From CAYLHF01 sp964383365 (lineage in GTDB: Bacteria > Bacteroidota > Rhodothermia > Rhodothermales > UBA10348), in NCBI GenBank assembly GCA_964383365.1, contig CAYLHF010000001.1:77513-141512 (forward strand): 64,000 bases of DNA, written 5' to 3'. The first letter of the stretch is position 1; each line of letters begins with the position of its first letter. Below are positions 40,301 through 50,438 of this stretch, piece by piece. The position numbers were made by a program, and so were the translations under genes. The notes under the pieces were generated by a model, which was given only the letters and a program-made list of their open reading frames with translations, was not told where the DNA came from and made no database searches.

Positions 40301-43300
40301 CAACCTGGAGACCCGTTTCCGTACCCGTAAGCATCGCATGTAAATTAGCCGCAATCTCCTGCCCGGTCCGGACAGTACTCCAGATCCGGAGCTGATCCAG
40401 ACTCCCATCCAGGGTCTGGAAGTGATTTCCGCCAATGGAAAGTGCCTCGGCATTTGTACAGACGGGGCCGGCGACAGCAACGGTCCGATCAAGCACTCCG
40501 TTGATGTAAATCTTGGCATCAGAGCCATCGTAGCTCACCGCCACATGGGTCCACTGATTGAGTCTCAGAGGTGCGTGGCTCTCAGCAAACGGCAGGAAGG
40601 AACTGCTACAGTCTGCGGGTGACATGGAGAGATGCAATCTTCCGTCCCCCAATATCAACAGATCGTAGTTACGGGCCGAGCCGTCGGCGGCCTGCTTCGC
40701 GACAAGCGTCTGTGTCCGGGCACCGTTAAGCGACCTGGGATTCACCCACGTTTCGAGTGTAAATGAGGCCAGATCAAGCGCAGGGGCGTCCGGTATTTGA
40801 ACGAAATCGTTCGTGCCGTCGAGCGACACGGCAAGCCCTCTCCCGTGCTGATTGAGGGGAGCCGTGGACGCGAACCATCCGGGTACAGACGTCGAGAGTG
40901 CAAAATTCGTGAGTGTGCCAGAATGAATGCCGAATGCGTCCGGGGCACTTGATCCAGACCCGGCATCCAGTGGCCAGTAGGCAATCAACCCTGTCTCAGC
41001 ACCCGTGAGAGTCTGATAGAGAAGTGATTGAATATCGGTCGTCGTCCGGGCACTGTTCCACAGACGTACTTCATCGATTGAACCGTCGAATGATGCCGTA
41101 TGGCCGCCGCCTAGTACGACAGGATTACCTGTATTACACAATCCTCCCGAGAGCGGGGTCGATCCATCGAGCATCCCGTTTATGTAGAGTCGTATCTGAC
41201 TCCCATCGAATGTAGCCGCAATATGCGTCCACGTATTGAGCGTGAGTGCCGAAGACGCACTTAACGACACAGGAGCTGAGCAGGCAGCTGAACTGGCAGA
41301 TATCTGTGGATGTCCATTTCCCAGGACCAACAGAGAATAATTTCGCCGATCTCCCTTCGAGAGGATCGTCTGTGAGGCAGCATTGAACGCCAGAGGCTTT
41401 ACCCACGCCTCAACGGTAAACTGCTGCAGGTCGAGAAGAGGATCATCCGGAATGCTCACGACGTCGTCCGTACCGTCGAACAACAGTGCCGCCCCGGCAC
41501 TTCGGTACACGCGGTATCCCGTTTCGAGTGTAGTAAGGTCGTTCCACGTCACCTCGATGCGGTCGTCAAAGGTATCGTCCGTCGCTGCGACCGTTCCCGG
41601 AGCCGGGAGCGTATTGATACTTCCGTCATCGCAGACGTCGATCGAAGAACCGCTTGCCGAGAGTCGGCGAACACAATACGTGTGTATTGTACCCGAGACC
41701 GCGGTCCGGTCTTCGTACGATGTCGCTGTTGCGGCCAGAGACTGAAGGAGTGTTCCGTCGCGCCTGATTTCAAAACCAGTGGCACCCGTTCCCTGATCCT
41801 GCCAGGAAACAAGAACAAAATCGGGAATTACGCCGTCCGTGGCACTAACCAGGAGTGGGGGTAGAACCGCTCCCAGGGAACCTGAATCACACACCCGATC
41901 ATTGCCCTCGGAACCATTCTGGGTCGGGACGACGCAATACGTAAACGCTGTCGAGCCCGAAGCAGTCAGATCGTCGAATACGGTCACGTTGCCCGTCGTA
42001 GTGCCTACCTGAGTGCCATCTCGAAATATCGTGTACCCATCGTTTGCGATCGACCGGTCGGTCCACGTCACGCGAACCTTTGAAATGAACAGTTGGTCAG
42101 ATGCCTGTACATCCTCTGCTGCGAAGAGTCGGCGACGTCCGCCATCGCATCCGATAACCGTCCGTGCTCCGGCCGAATCCTCTGCGACGACACAGTAGAT
42201 CGAGACCTGATTAGGGGTACCGGCCTTGTCCATATAAGATGTCGCCTGACTCGAAACCGTTGTGAGCAGTTTCCCGTCCCTCAACAGGCGAACCAGCGTG
42301 GCCGGCTGATTATTCAGACTCCAGGTCAGTTCAACCTGGTCCTCAAAGGTGTCATCTGAAGCAGATACGGTGGTGGGTTTTTTNNNNNNNNNNNNNNNNN
42401 NNNNNNNNNNNNNNNNNNNNNNNNNNNNNNNNNNNNNNNNNNNNNNNNNNNNNNNNNNNNNNNNNNNNNNNNNNNNNNNNNNNATAAGGGTCAGTGCATT
42501 GGACGAGACACTACCCGCTGCCCTGAGCGTCCCATCCACATAGATTTTGACTTTACTGGATGCGGCGTCATCAACCACCACAGACACGTGTTGCCAGCGA
42601 TTTCGTTGCACGACACCTGCTGCAGTCTGCAGGAATCCCCGGGCACTGACTCCATATTCCACCCGTCCGTCCGCCAGAACATACAGATAATACGCTCCGT
42701 CAGTGGTCGTTCCGTCGGCATCTCTGCTGAAGAGAGAGACGTGATTGGCCGTCGTTACGTTGACCCATGTCTCAAGTGTGAATGACGTTGTCAGATCCAG
42801 CTTGCTCTGGTGGGGCACGCGCATGTAGTCGTCTGTTCCGTCCAGAGAAAGAGCCATTCCGCCACCTGTTACTCCCGGAAGTATGGTTCCTCCGGCAAAC
42901 AGGTCCTGCGTATCCAGATCCAGACTCGGATCCGCGTTTGCATCTTGCTGATCCATATGATTTACGCGCCCTTCGAATACCGTAAGAACGGTACTTGCCA
43001 GATGGGTCAAAACGACTTCGAGTGTCGCGCTCTCGCCTCCTTTAAGGACACCCACCGTCCAGAGATCGGCCCCGGCGTCATAGGAACCCTTCGAAGGATT
43101 GCTACTCACGAATGCTACGTTTCCGCTTTTCGCGATGGTGGAGACCGTAACGCCAGTTGCTACAGGACTTGCGTTCGATATTGTGAACGTAAACGTACCA
43201 TTGGATCCTGTAGCCACGTGTGAGTCACTCACAGCCACACTGAGTGATACGTTCGGTTTTCCCGTTACCGGAGCAGTTGATGTCGCCCAGGCCGCACCGG

Positions 43301-44718
43301 CGTTGAGCGTGCCGGTGTTCGCGTTTCCGGCCGCATCGGCAACGGAGGTCCCGGTACTTTCGTCGAGTCGATAGTAGGCCACCAGTCCGCTCTCTGTGCC
43401 CGTAAGTGGAGCCGTTGAAAACGTGCGTACCTGTGTCGCAGTCAATGTGGTATTCCACAGGCGCACTTCGTCCATATCCCCGGTGTAGAATCCACTTGCC
43501 GGCCCACGACGGCCAAGCAAAAGCGACGAGGCCAGCGCCGTGGGTGCTGGTGGGTTACCCGCGGCCTGCTCGGCTCCGTTGACATAGAGGTGCATCTTGG
43601 GCGATGCCGTGTCGTCGAACGTAACGGCCACATGATTCCATGCCCCGCCTCTGATAACGGCAGGACCGGAAGACTCTATCCCTCCGGAATTGTTTGTCTC
43701 GTAAGCGATATGGCCCGACGAAAGCACCGAGAGATTGTAGGCACCTGTCAAATCCACTCCCACGCCATCCTTACTCAGGAACGTCCCCCCGACCCCGGTG
43801 GGTGGTTTTATCCAGGCCGAAATAGTAAAGGTGCTCGTCATATCGAGCGTATTCGCATCGGCGATCTCGATATAGTCATNNNNNNNNNNNNNNNNNNNNN
43901 NNNNNNNNNNNNNNNNNNNNNNNNNNNNNNNNNNNNNNNNNNNNNNNNNNNNNNNNNNNNNNNNNNNNNNNNNNNNNNNACGTAAGGGTACCCGTGTTCG
44001 TGTTACCGGATGTATCTCCCGCAGACGTGCCCGATGTCTCGTCAAAATGGTAATTCGCTACCAGACCTGCCGCCGTCGGAAACTGAATCTCGTTGTACGT
44101 GGACAGAACTTGCGCGGGCGTTCGCGTCACGTTCCAGAGCCTTACCTCGTCGATCTGTCCATTAAAGAACCCGCTTGCGGGTCCTCGTCTACCGATTAGA
44201 AGACTCGAAGGAAGGGCCGATGGAGCCGTGACCGCACCGCTGGCCTTGTCCACACCGTTGATATAAATATGCATCTGGGGTGTAGCGCCGCTATCATACG
44301 TAACGGCTACGTGATTCCACGATCCACCGGTGATGACGGCCGCCCCTGTCGTGGTCACCGTGCCCTGATTATTCGTCTCGTATTCGATATGGCCTGTTGA
44401 AAGCAACGCAACGTTGTAGGCACCCGTCAAATCTACCCCTACACCATCCTTGCTCAGAATCGTGCCCCCGGTACCGGCCGCCGGCTTGATCCACATCTCC
44501 AGCGTGAACGTGCTGGTAAGATCGAGCGTATTCGCATCAGCGATCGATATGTAGTCGTCCACACCATCGAACGTCACCGCATTCCCGGCCACCTGGGCAA
44601 ACGCCATAGTCGGGGTCCAGATCAGGAAGATTGCTACGGTCAATAGGATGCCGAGTGGATTCGAGATTCGTCCGGCTCGCCGGGTGATTGAATCAGGACG
44701 GCCTGAGTGCTTTCGCAT
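31360..44718 (-). CDS. Giant multidomain secreted protein (over 4,300 residues), split by three assembly gaps
   Basis: Read as one gene from ATG 44718 (signal peptide ILLTVAIFLIWTPTMAFAQ) to 31360. The gap at 37826-37925 is false: flanks repeat 55 bp and the frames join. The gaps at 42384 and 43880 truncate LamG modules. Order from the N-terminus: three LamG/jelly-roll modules with a DUF11-like module between the second and third, FN3-like modules, two more LamG (41.5-40.3 kb), FN3-like, a seven-bladed FG-GAP propeller (38.9-37.6 kb), a sixth LamG, carboxypeptidase-regulatory-like modules, an unrecognised ~330-residue block (HDPPGDQSF to CPYEPWMGTP, 35.5-34.5 kb), Ig-like modules, a ~110-residue repeat, two GW[NT]W modules, another repeat and a sorting tail (EQNYPNPFSQVTHIRY). 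Probably a surface adhesin or scaffold; first gene of the operon. Confidence 0.8.
37771..37980. repeat. 55-bp direct duplication around a 100-N gap (assembly artefact)
   Basis: Bases 37771-37825 and 37926-37980 are identical over exactly 55 bp and flank the N run 37826-37925. Deleting the N run and one copy shifts the two half-genes into the same frame (155 bp removed), giving STHLFELNPGTGG, FDEIREY and QNGLNPGS as one uninterrupted run. Confidence 0.95.
42384..42483. other. Assembly gap (100 N) inside the giant gene
   Basis: The flanks share no overlap. The coding sequence stops in the middle of a LamG module (after VSSNALTL) and resumes at KKPTTVSASDD, a following FN3-like module. By comparison with complete LamG copies, roughly a hundred residues or more are absent. 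Confidence 0.95.
43880..43979. other. Assembly gap (100 N) inside the giant gene
   Basis: It separates the end of the first LamG module (GNTNTGTLT) from the beginning of the second (DYIEIADANTLD). The frames on the two sides agree only if the missing length is a multiple of three, which 100 is not. A short stretch of linker is probably missing. Confidence 0.95.
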
Positions 44719-45068
44719 GATGAACTGGCTTTTTGCCCGACACAATCGGTGTCGAGAGAACCGTACGGCTGCGCGCGGTCTCTCGAAAGCCGATGGTGAC
44801 GAACGTTTTCTTAACCGATTGCGGACGCTGGTGTCGTCCAGGTCAATCGATAGGGTTCCGGGGGTTAGTGATGCTCTGGGACGGGACCGTGATGGAATCC
44901 ATCTCGATACCGGGTACAAGCGTACGGCGAGCGGTCTTGCCTTATCCGGACATAATCTGTCACTTTTGAGACATTTTCGACTGAAACACTCCTGATTGGG
45001 TCCTCGAAAGTAGATGTAGATGGTTTTTGTACTTTGACCTTCGTCAACACCACCCTTCCATCCGAGAC
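44719..45068. promoter_or_regulatory. Divergent region with paired leader hairpins before the giant operon
   Basis: This 350-bp region lies between the giant operon and the ABC transporter, which are transcribed apart. On the operon side two inverted repeats lie just upstream of the start: 44738-44754 (6-bp stem CGACAC/GTGTCG, 5-nt loop) and 44753-44785 (stem CGAGAGAACCG against CGGTCTCTCG with one bulge). They would form adjacent hairpins in the 5' leader of the operon mRNA. On the transporter side TACTTTG at 45030 is a partial match to the Bacteroidota -7 element. I see no small gene. Confidence 0.4.
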
Positions 45069-45818
45069 GTGATTACACTCAAAAATCTATCGGTAAGCTT
45101 CGGCAGAAAGACGGCTGTCGATCATTTTTCGACTCGGTTTTCGCGCGGAAAAACATCGGTTCTTATCGGTCCGAGTGGGTGTGGTAAATCGACGCTGCTC
45201 CGGGTACTCACCGGCCTGGTGTGGCCCTCGGTCGGAAGCGTACGAATCAACGGAAAGCTTCTGACCGATGTAGGACTACGTTCTTTTCGTCAACGACTCG
45301 GCTACGTCATTCAGGATGGTGGCCTGTTTCCCCATTTGACGGCACGAGAAAACGTCGCTCTGGCTGCGAGACATCTGGGATGGAACCACGACTCCATAGC
45401 CCATCGAATCGTCGAATTGACGGCGCTGGTTAGGCTAGACAGCGACCGACTGGACTGCTTCCCTTCCCAACTCTCCGGGGGTCAGCAGCAACGGGTGAGT
45501 CTCATGCGAGCCCTCATGCTCGATCCCGATCTGCTTCTTCTCGATGAGCCGCTCGGTGCCCTCGACCCGATGATTCGAGCCGATCTCCAGACGGATTTAC
45601 ACGCCATTTTCGCCCAACTTGGGAAAACGGTGATCATGGTCACGCATGACCTGGCTGAAGCCGCGTGGTTCGCGGATCGGATCTTTCTGCTCCGGGACGG
45701 TCATCTCGTTCAGGAAGGAACTGCGGAGGACTTGACCGATCGTCCATCCGAGGAATTCGTGACGACGTTTGTCTCGGCCCAGCGCCGAATACGGATCGAT
45801 GGAGGACAGGCATCATGA
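45069..45818 (+). CDS. ABC transporter ATP-binding protein, quaternary-amine (OpuA/OsmV-like) type
   Basis: A 249-residue ATPase read from GTG 45069 (MITLKNLSVSFGRK). The TTG at 45027 adds only a non-conserved leader. Walker A is GPSGCGKST at 34-42, the signature is LSGGQQQR, Walker B LLLLDEP, and the switch histidine is in VTHDLAEA. Its stop overlaps the start of the binding protein-permease gene (ATGA), so the two form a complete importer. The partner identifies the class as glycine betaine/choline/proline-type. The C-terminus lacks the CBS domains often present in OpuAA/ProV. Confidence 0.93.
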   Translation: MITLKNLSVSFGRKTAVDHFSTRFSRGKTSVLIGPSGCGKSTLLRVLTGLVWPSVGSVRINGKLLTDVGLRSFRQRLGYVIQDGGLFPHLTARENVALAARHLGWNHDSIAHRIVELTALVRLDSDRLDCFPSQLSGGQQQRVSLMRALMLDPDLLLLDEPLGALDPMIRADLQTDLHAIFAQLGKTVIMVTHDLAEAAWFADRIFLLRDGHLVQEGTAEDLTDRPSEEFVTTFVSAQRRIRIDGGQAS

Positions 45819-47344
45819 GACAGATGCTCTTACTCGGGCGGAAGGTATTGGCACTGCCAGCAATCGGCTTGACGACCATCCTGCTGGTCCAGACAGCCCT
45901 GCGACCGCCGGCTTCGTACGCCCAAACGATCGGTTCCAAGAGTTTTACGGAGAACGTGATACTCGGAGAGATCGCCGTTCAACTGACCGATGCCGATGCG
46001 CATCGAAAAGAATTAGGCGGCACGGCGATCCTCTGGAACGCCCTGCTCGCTGGAGACATCGACATCTATCCGGAATACACGGGGACGCTCCTCCAGGAAA
46101 TTTTCTCCGGACACCTGGGCAGCAGTCCGCGTCTTTCCGAGCTGAGGGACTCACTTGAACAGCTCGGCGTGGGTATGACCGAACCACTGGGATTCAACGA
46201 TACGTACGTTCTGGGAATGAGAGAGGAAACCGCTGATCGTCTCGGAATCACCCGCATTTCCGATCTGCCAGCCCATCCAAAACTCAGATATGGTTTTTCG
46301 AATGAGTTTATGGACCGGGACGATGGATGGCCGTCACTCAGGGTGGCCTATAATCTGCCGTCCGATTATGTCCGGGGGATAGATCACGACCTCGGTTATC
46401 GTGCGATGGAGTCTGGGTCAATCGACGTAAAAGATCTGTATTCGACCGATGCGGAGATCGCGTATTACCACCTGGCGACTCTCGAGGATGATCGACATCA
46501 TTTCCCGGAATACCGGGCCATATATCTGTACCGCCTGGATCTGGATTCGACGAAACTCGATGCTCTTCAACGGATTACGGGACAGATCGACGAACGTCAG
46601 ATGATCGCTATGAATGGCCAGGCGAAACTTGACGGCGTCGCGGAATCCACCGTCGCGAGGGAGTTTGTTCGTAGTCTTGGCCTTGCTACCAGGGGGTTGG
46701 ACCGGGCGGAAACATGGCTGGACCGGCTCGCTGGAAATACGAAGGATCATCTGTTTCTGGTTATAGTCTCGCTCCTCGCGGCTATCGCACTCGCCATTCC
46801 ACTGGGCATTCTTGCGTCTCGAAATGCCACTACCGGTCGGATCATTCTGGGAGTGGTGGGCGCAGTATACACGATTCCTTCGCTCGCTCTCCTGGTGTTC
46901 ATGATCCCGCTTCTCGGTATCGGCGGCCCTCCTGCTCTCGTCGCCCTGTTTCTCTACAGCCTGCTGCCCATCGTCCGAAATACGCACGAGGGCCTCACGG
47001 GTATCCCAAGATCTCTGACGGAGTCGGCAGAAGTCCTCGGCCTGCCAGAACGAACGATTCTGCTGAAAATCAAACTCCCGCTCTCTTCCGGAGCCATACT
47101 CGCCGGAATCAAGACGTCTGCCGTCATTAATATTGGTACGGCCACACTGGGGGCGTTAATAGGAGCGGGCGGATATGGACAACCGATCCTTACGGGTATA
47201 CGACTCGACGATACGTCCCTGATTCTCGAAGGGGCGGTTCCGGCTGCTGTCTTGGCGCTGCTTGCTCAGGCGCTATTCGATCTTTCCGAGCGGTGGTTCG
47301 TTCCACGCGGTCTCAGACTCTCCAGGGAGCAGACCACAGAATAA
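45815..47344 (+). CDS. Fused substrate-binding protein and permease of a quaternary-amine ABC transporter
   Basis: A 509-residue fusion starting at ATG 45815, overlapping the ATPase stop by 4 nt. A signal-like helix is followed by an OpuAC-type binding domain (about 37-305: IGSKSFTENVILGE, LWNALLAGDIDIYPEYTGT, YGFSNEFMDRDDGWPSLR). A permease domain with five membrane helices follows, with an EAA-like loop (AEVLGLPERTILLKIKLP). Binding-domain-first order is the reverse of the permease-first fusions such as EgtU of Gram-positive bacteria. Likely ligands are glycine betaine, choline or related amines imported as osmolytes, but the aromatic cage cannot be placed with certainty. Confidence 0.92.
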   Translation: MRQMLLLGRKVLALPAIGLTTILLVQTALRPPASYAQTIGSKSFTENVILGEIAVQLTDADAHRKELGGTAILWNALLAGDIDIYPEYTGTLLQEIFSGHLGSSPRLSELRDSLEQLGVGMTEPLGFNDTYVLGMREETADRLGITRISDLPAHPKLRYGFSNEFMDRDDGWPSLRVAYNLPSDYVRGIDHDLGYRAMESGSIDVKDLYSTDAEIAYYHLATLEDDRHHFPEYRAIYLYRLDLDSTKLDALQRITGQIDERQMIAMNGQAKLDGVAESTVAREFVRSLGLATRGLDRAETWLDRLAGNTKDHLFLVIVSLLAAIALAIPLGILASRNATTGRIILGVVGAVYTIPSLALLVFMIPLLGIGGPPALVALFLYSLLPIVRNTHEGLTGIPRSLTESAEVLGLPERTILLKIKLPLSSGAILAGIKTSAVINIGTATLGALIGAGGYGQPILTGIRLDDTSLILEGAVPAAVLALLAQALFDLSERWFVPRGLRLSREQTTE

Positions 47345-47363
47345 AGATCGATCGAAACCATTG

Positions 47364-48857
47364 ATGGCAGACACCCTCACCGACCTCAAGACCCGACTCG
47401 GAAAAATCACCGACCTGAATCATTCGGCCGCTCTTCTGGAATGGGATCAGGAAACCTACATGCCGGAGGGCGCGGCCGCAGGCCGCGCCCAACAGATTGC
47501 CACCCTGCGGCAGTTGGCTCACGACATGCTGACCGACGATGCCATTCGTCGCCTCCTCGACGATCTCGAGGGCACGTTCGAAGAAGATTCTCTCGAACAC
47601 GATCTGATCCGAATCACACGAAAAGATTTCGACCGGGCAACAAAAATTCCGTCCGACCTCGTGGCTCGCATGGCGACGGCAGCCGCGATGTCGAGACTGG
47701 CATGGAAAACAGCCAGGGAGACGAATGACTACCCAACGTTTGCCCCCCATCTCTCAGAAATTCTGGATCTCACACTCGAACAGGCTGAGGCTCTCGGGTA
47801 CGATGAGTGCGCCTATGATGCCCTGCTCGACCAGTACGAGCCGGGCATGCGCACGAGCGAGGTGACGAGCGTTTTCGACGATCTCAGAGAACAGCTCGTC
47901 CCCATCGTCCATCAGCTCTCGAGCATACCCGGTCCGGACGTTGCGTTCCTTCACGCCCACTACCCACACCAGGCACAGTGGGAATTCGGGGAATCCGTAA
48001 TCAGGGACTTCGGATATGATTTCCGAACGGGGCGACAGGATCTGTCCACCCATCCGTTCACAACCACCTTCTCGATCTCGGACGTGCGTCTCACCACCCG
48101 AATCGATGAACAGTTTTTCAACCCTGGTTTTTTCGGTACGCTACACGAGGCAGGACACGGGATGTACGAGCAGGGCGTGGCACTCGATCTGGAGCGGACT
48201 CCGCTCGCGGACGGCACTTCGCTCGGCATGCATGAATCCCAGTCCAGGTTATGGGAGAATCTCATCGGCCGGAGCGAACTGTTCTGGAATCATTACTTCC
48301 CCAAAGCGCAGGCGGCGTTTCCTCAGGCCCTCGGTCAGATATCTTCCAGGGACTTCTACCGGGGCATCAACCGGGTTGCCCCTTCTCTCGTGCGTGTCGA
48401 GGCGGACGAGGTGACGTACAACCTGCACATCATGATTCGATTCGAATTGGAGTGCGCCCTGATTGACGGTTCCGTAACCGTCGACCAACTCCCTGAGGCA
48501 TGGAATGACCGGATGGAGTCATTCCTCGGAATAAGACCTCGAAGAGATACGGAGGGGGTTCTGCAAGATATTCACTGGTCGTTGGGAGCCATCGGATACT
48601 TTCCGACCTATACGCTCGGAAACCTGATGTCGTCCCAACTCTTCGATCAGGCCCGGACGGATATCCCGGCGTTCGATGAGAAACTGGCCTCCGGATCCTT
48701 CGGAGATCTGCTCTCGTGGCTGAGAGTAAACGTTCACCGGCACGGGCGTCGAAAGTCGGCTTCGTGCATTCTGAAAGATGCGACCGGAGCGGGTCTTTCT
48801 GTCTTTCCCTGGATCCAATACATCCATTCGAAGTACGACAATCTGTACGGCAAATGA
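47364..48857 (+). CDS. M32 family metallocarboxypeptidase
   Basis: A 497-residue cytoplasmic carboxypeptidase of the Thermus Taq type, close to the family length. The zinc site is His261-Glu262-x-x-His265 (HEAGH) with third ligand Glu291 in MHESQSRLWEN, and the family segments EWDQETYMPEGA, HPFTTTFSISDVR and TYTLGNLMSSQ are present. It removes single residues from peptide C-termini with broad specificity. The ATG at 47364 lies 19 bp after the permease stop, but the function is unrelated to transport. The earlier frame start at 47262 lies inside the permease gene. Confidence 0.95.
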   Translation: MADTLTDLKTRLGKITDLNHSAALLEWDQETYMPEGAAAGRAQQIATLRQLAHDMLTDDAIRRLLDDLEGTFEEDSLEHDLIRITRKDFDRATKIPSDLVARMATAAAMSRLAWKTARETNDYPTFAPHLSEILDLTLEQAEALGYDECAYDALLDQYEPGMRTSEVTSVFDDLREQLVPIVHQLSSIPGPDVAFLHAHYPHQAQWEFGESVIRDFGYDFRTGRQDLSTHPFTTTFSISDVRLTTRIDEQFFNPGFFGTLHEAGHGMYEQGVALDLERTPLADGTSLGMHESQSRLWENLIGRSELFWNHYFPKAQAAFPQALGQISSRDFYRGINRVAPSLVRVEADEVTYNLHIMIRFELECALIDGSVTVDQLPEAWNDRMESFLGIRPRRDTEGVLQDIHWSLGAIGYFPTYTLGNLMSSQLFDQARTDIPAFDEKLASGSFGDLLSWLRVNVHRHGRRKSASCILKDATGAGLSVFPWIQYIHSKYDNLYGK

Positions 48858-48893
48858 TCGTCTATCACCCGCAGTTCAACCCATTGATCGTCT

Positions 48894-49250
48894 ATGGCCA
48901 TCAAGATTGAATTCCACCTCGATCACCTTAAAATTTCAGACTCACTCGAGTCCAAACTCAGAAAAAAAATTGACGACTGGGGACGTGGCCACAAAGATAT
49001 AACCGGTGCGTACGTCTCCATCAGACAGCTATCAGGGAAGAAGACCGTCCATGAGTACGAGGCAAAGATCCTCCTGTATCATCGTCCAGAAAATGTAGTT
49101 GGAACGCAACGTTCGGACTCGATCCCGGATGCGCTGTCCGGTGCTGCCCAGACGGCCGAGCGCCAACTGCGAAAGCAGCGCGAATCGTTCCGGGATCGCA
49201 GAAAAAAAGCGCGTACGGATATCGATATCGTCGAGTCTGCCATCGAGTAG
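48894..49250 (+). CDS. HPF/RaiA-like ribosome hibernation factor
   Basis: A 118-residue protein (MAIKIEFHLDHLKISDSLES) with the short HPF/RaiA layout: strand, helix (SKLRKKIDDW), three strands (GAYVSIRQL, YEAKILLYH, NVVGTQRSD) and a second helix (ALSGAAQTAERQLRKQRE), with a basic tail suited to rRNA binding. Short HPF proteins occupy the decoding region of the small subunit and help form inactive 100S ribosomes. The match is divergent, so the role is inferred from fold and charge. It follows the carboxypeptidase by 36 bp. Confidence 0.75.
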   Translation: MAIKIEFHLDHLKISDSLESKLRKKIDDWGRGHKDITGAYVSIRQLSGKKTVHEYEAKILLYHRPENVVGTQRSDSIPDALSGAAQTAERQLRKQRESFRDRRKKARTDIDIVESAIE

Positions 49251-49309
49251 GTACTCTGAGGTCTATTGCGGAGCCTGACGTCGATAGAACCGTCGACGGC
49301 TCGCGACCT

Positions 49310-50224
49310 TTACTTGATTAACGAGGCCGTACCTGACGGTATGGTGGTCGAACCCGCAAGTGGATAACCCTGACGAGAAGAAGGCGCATCCGGAACCTGG
49401 CCTTCCATCAACCGATAGCTATACGGGTCAAGGCTGTCGTCCGGATTCGGTTCGAGCGTAACGTAGACCGCGGCTCCCGAAAGATCCGGTGGGAAAGAGA
49501 CCCCGCCGGGAGGGTTGTTGAGAAAATCTTCCCCCGGATAAGAGATTTCATCGGGGTCACTGTATAGTTTTCCCGTATCCAGCGCGTCCGACCGTGAAAA
49601 TTTTCCCATCGACAACATGACACCGTTGATTTCCACCCATCCTTCGTACATCCATCCTGACGGCGGCGTGCTCAACGAAGTACCGGCGCTGAGAGAAGAG
49701 CCCATTCCGGGATTCACAAGCCAGACACCACCCGTCTCATTCGTAGGATCAGTATCGGTTGGCGTAAGCAGCGCAAACGTACCCGAAGAAGACGAGTAAT
49801 CCGTACCCACCGCGTTCGCATCCGTCGTTGACAATACAGCCGTCGAGCCCGTGACGGGACCGGCAAGTACAATCGATCCCGACGGCTCAGTGTCGTTATC
49901 ACCCTTCCCTTCAATCGATATCATCACCATGGACGCGCCGCTGATATCGGTCTCCACAAAAAATGTCGACGCAATAAATTGCCCGGTCAGGTTGACGAAT
50001 CTTCCTTCGTCATCCAGATTGAACGCATCGGTCGAGAGCATCTCACTTCCTACTTTCAACCATGCCTGGTAGTGGAACCCGCTCTGCAGGGCATCCAAAC
50101 CACTGAAGGAAAACTGAACCCGAAACTGGGGCTCTGCCGAATCACTGGTCCCGCTGTCGCAACCTCCCAGAGTAAGAATTGTCAGGACAACGCCAGAGAG
50201 AATGGGTAGGAGAGAACGGTTCAT
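49310..50224 (-). CDS. Lipoprotein with anti-sigma-factor-like duplicated domain
   Basis: A 304-residue lipoprotein starting at ATG 50224, with signal LPILSGVVLTILTLGGC and lipobox LGGC-D. Two similar halves each contain a YxAW/YEGW strand with G-x-x-M-[LS]-S followed by F (about 45-120 and 175-260). This arrangement resembles the beta domain of RskA-type anti-sigma factors, which in Bacteroidota also occurs in stand-alone lipoproteins. There is no cytoplasmic anti-sigma region or membrane helix, so it is not itself an anti-sigma factor. Ligand unknown. Convergent with the HPF-like gene. Confidence 0.75.
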   Translation of the reverse strand: MNRSLLPILSGVVLTILTLGGCDSGTSDSAEPQFRVQFSFSGLDALQSGFHYQAWLKVGSEMLSTDAFNLDDEGRFVNLTGQFIASTFFVETDISGASMVMISIEGKGDNDTEPSGSIVLAGPVTGSTAVLSTTDANAVGTDYSSSSGTFALLTPTDTDPTNETGGVWLVNPGMGSSLSAGTSLSTPPSGWMYEGWVEINGVMLSMGKFSRSDALDTGKLYSDPDEISYPGEDFLNNPPGGVSFPPDLSGAAVYVTLEPNPDDSLDPYSYRLMEGQVPDAPSSRQGYPLAGSTTIPSGTASLIK

Positions 50225-50438
50225 TCGTACTCGAATAGAAAAGTGAATATCTCTACGGTTCTGACCCATCCGAACGATGAAATCGATTATGGGTTCTCGT
50301 TCATGGTGGTAGGATTCCTAATTGCCCGATGATTCCACTGTTAGAATTTCCCGAGTACGACGGACGGATTCTGTCGATAATCCGAGCTTTTTCTCTATTT
50401 CGCACTAACTTTCCGCGAAAGAAGATTGACCATTCCAC

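Noticed and set aside
37809..44045. Treating the 2,078- and 2,236-residue frames as separate proteins
   Set aside because: They share the same 55-bp end, have no signal peptide or sorting tail of their own at the break, and fuse in frame.
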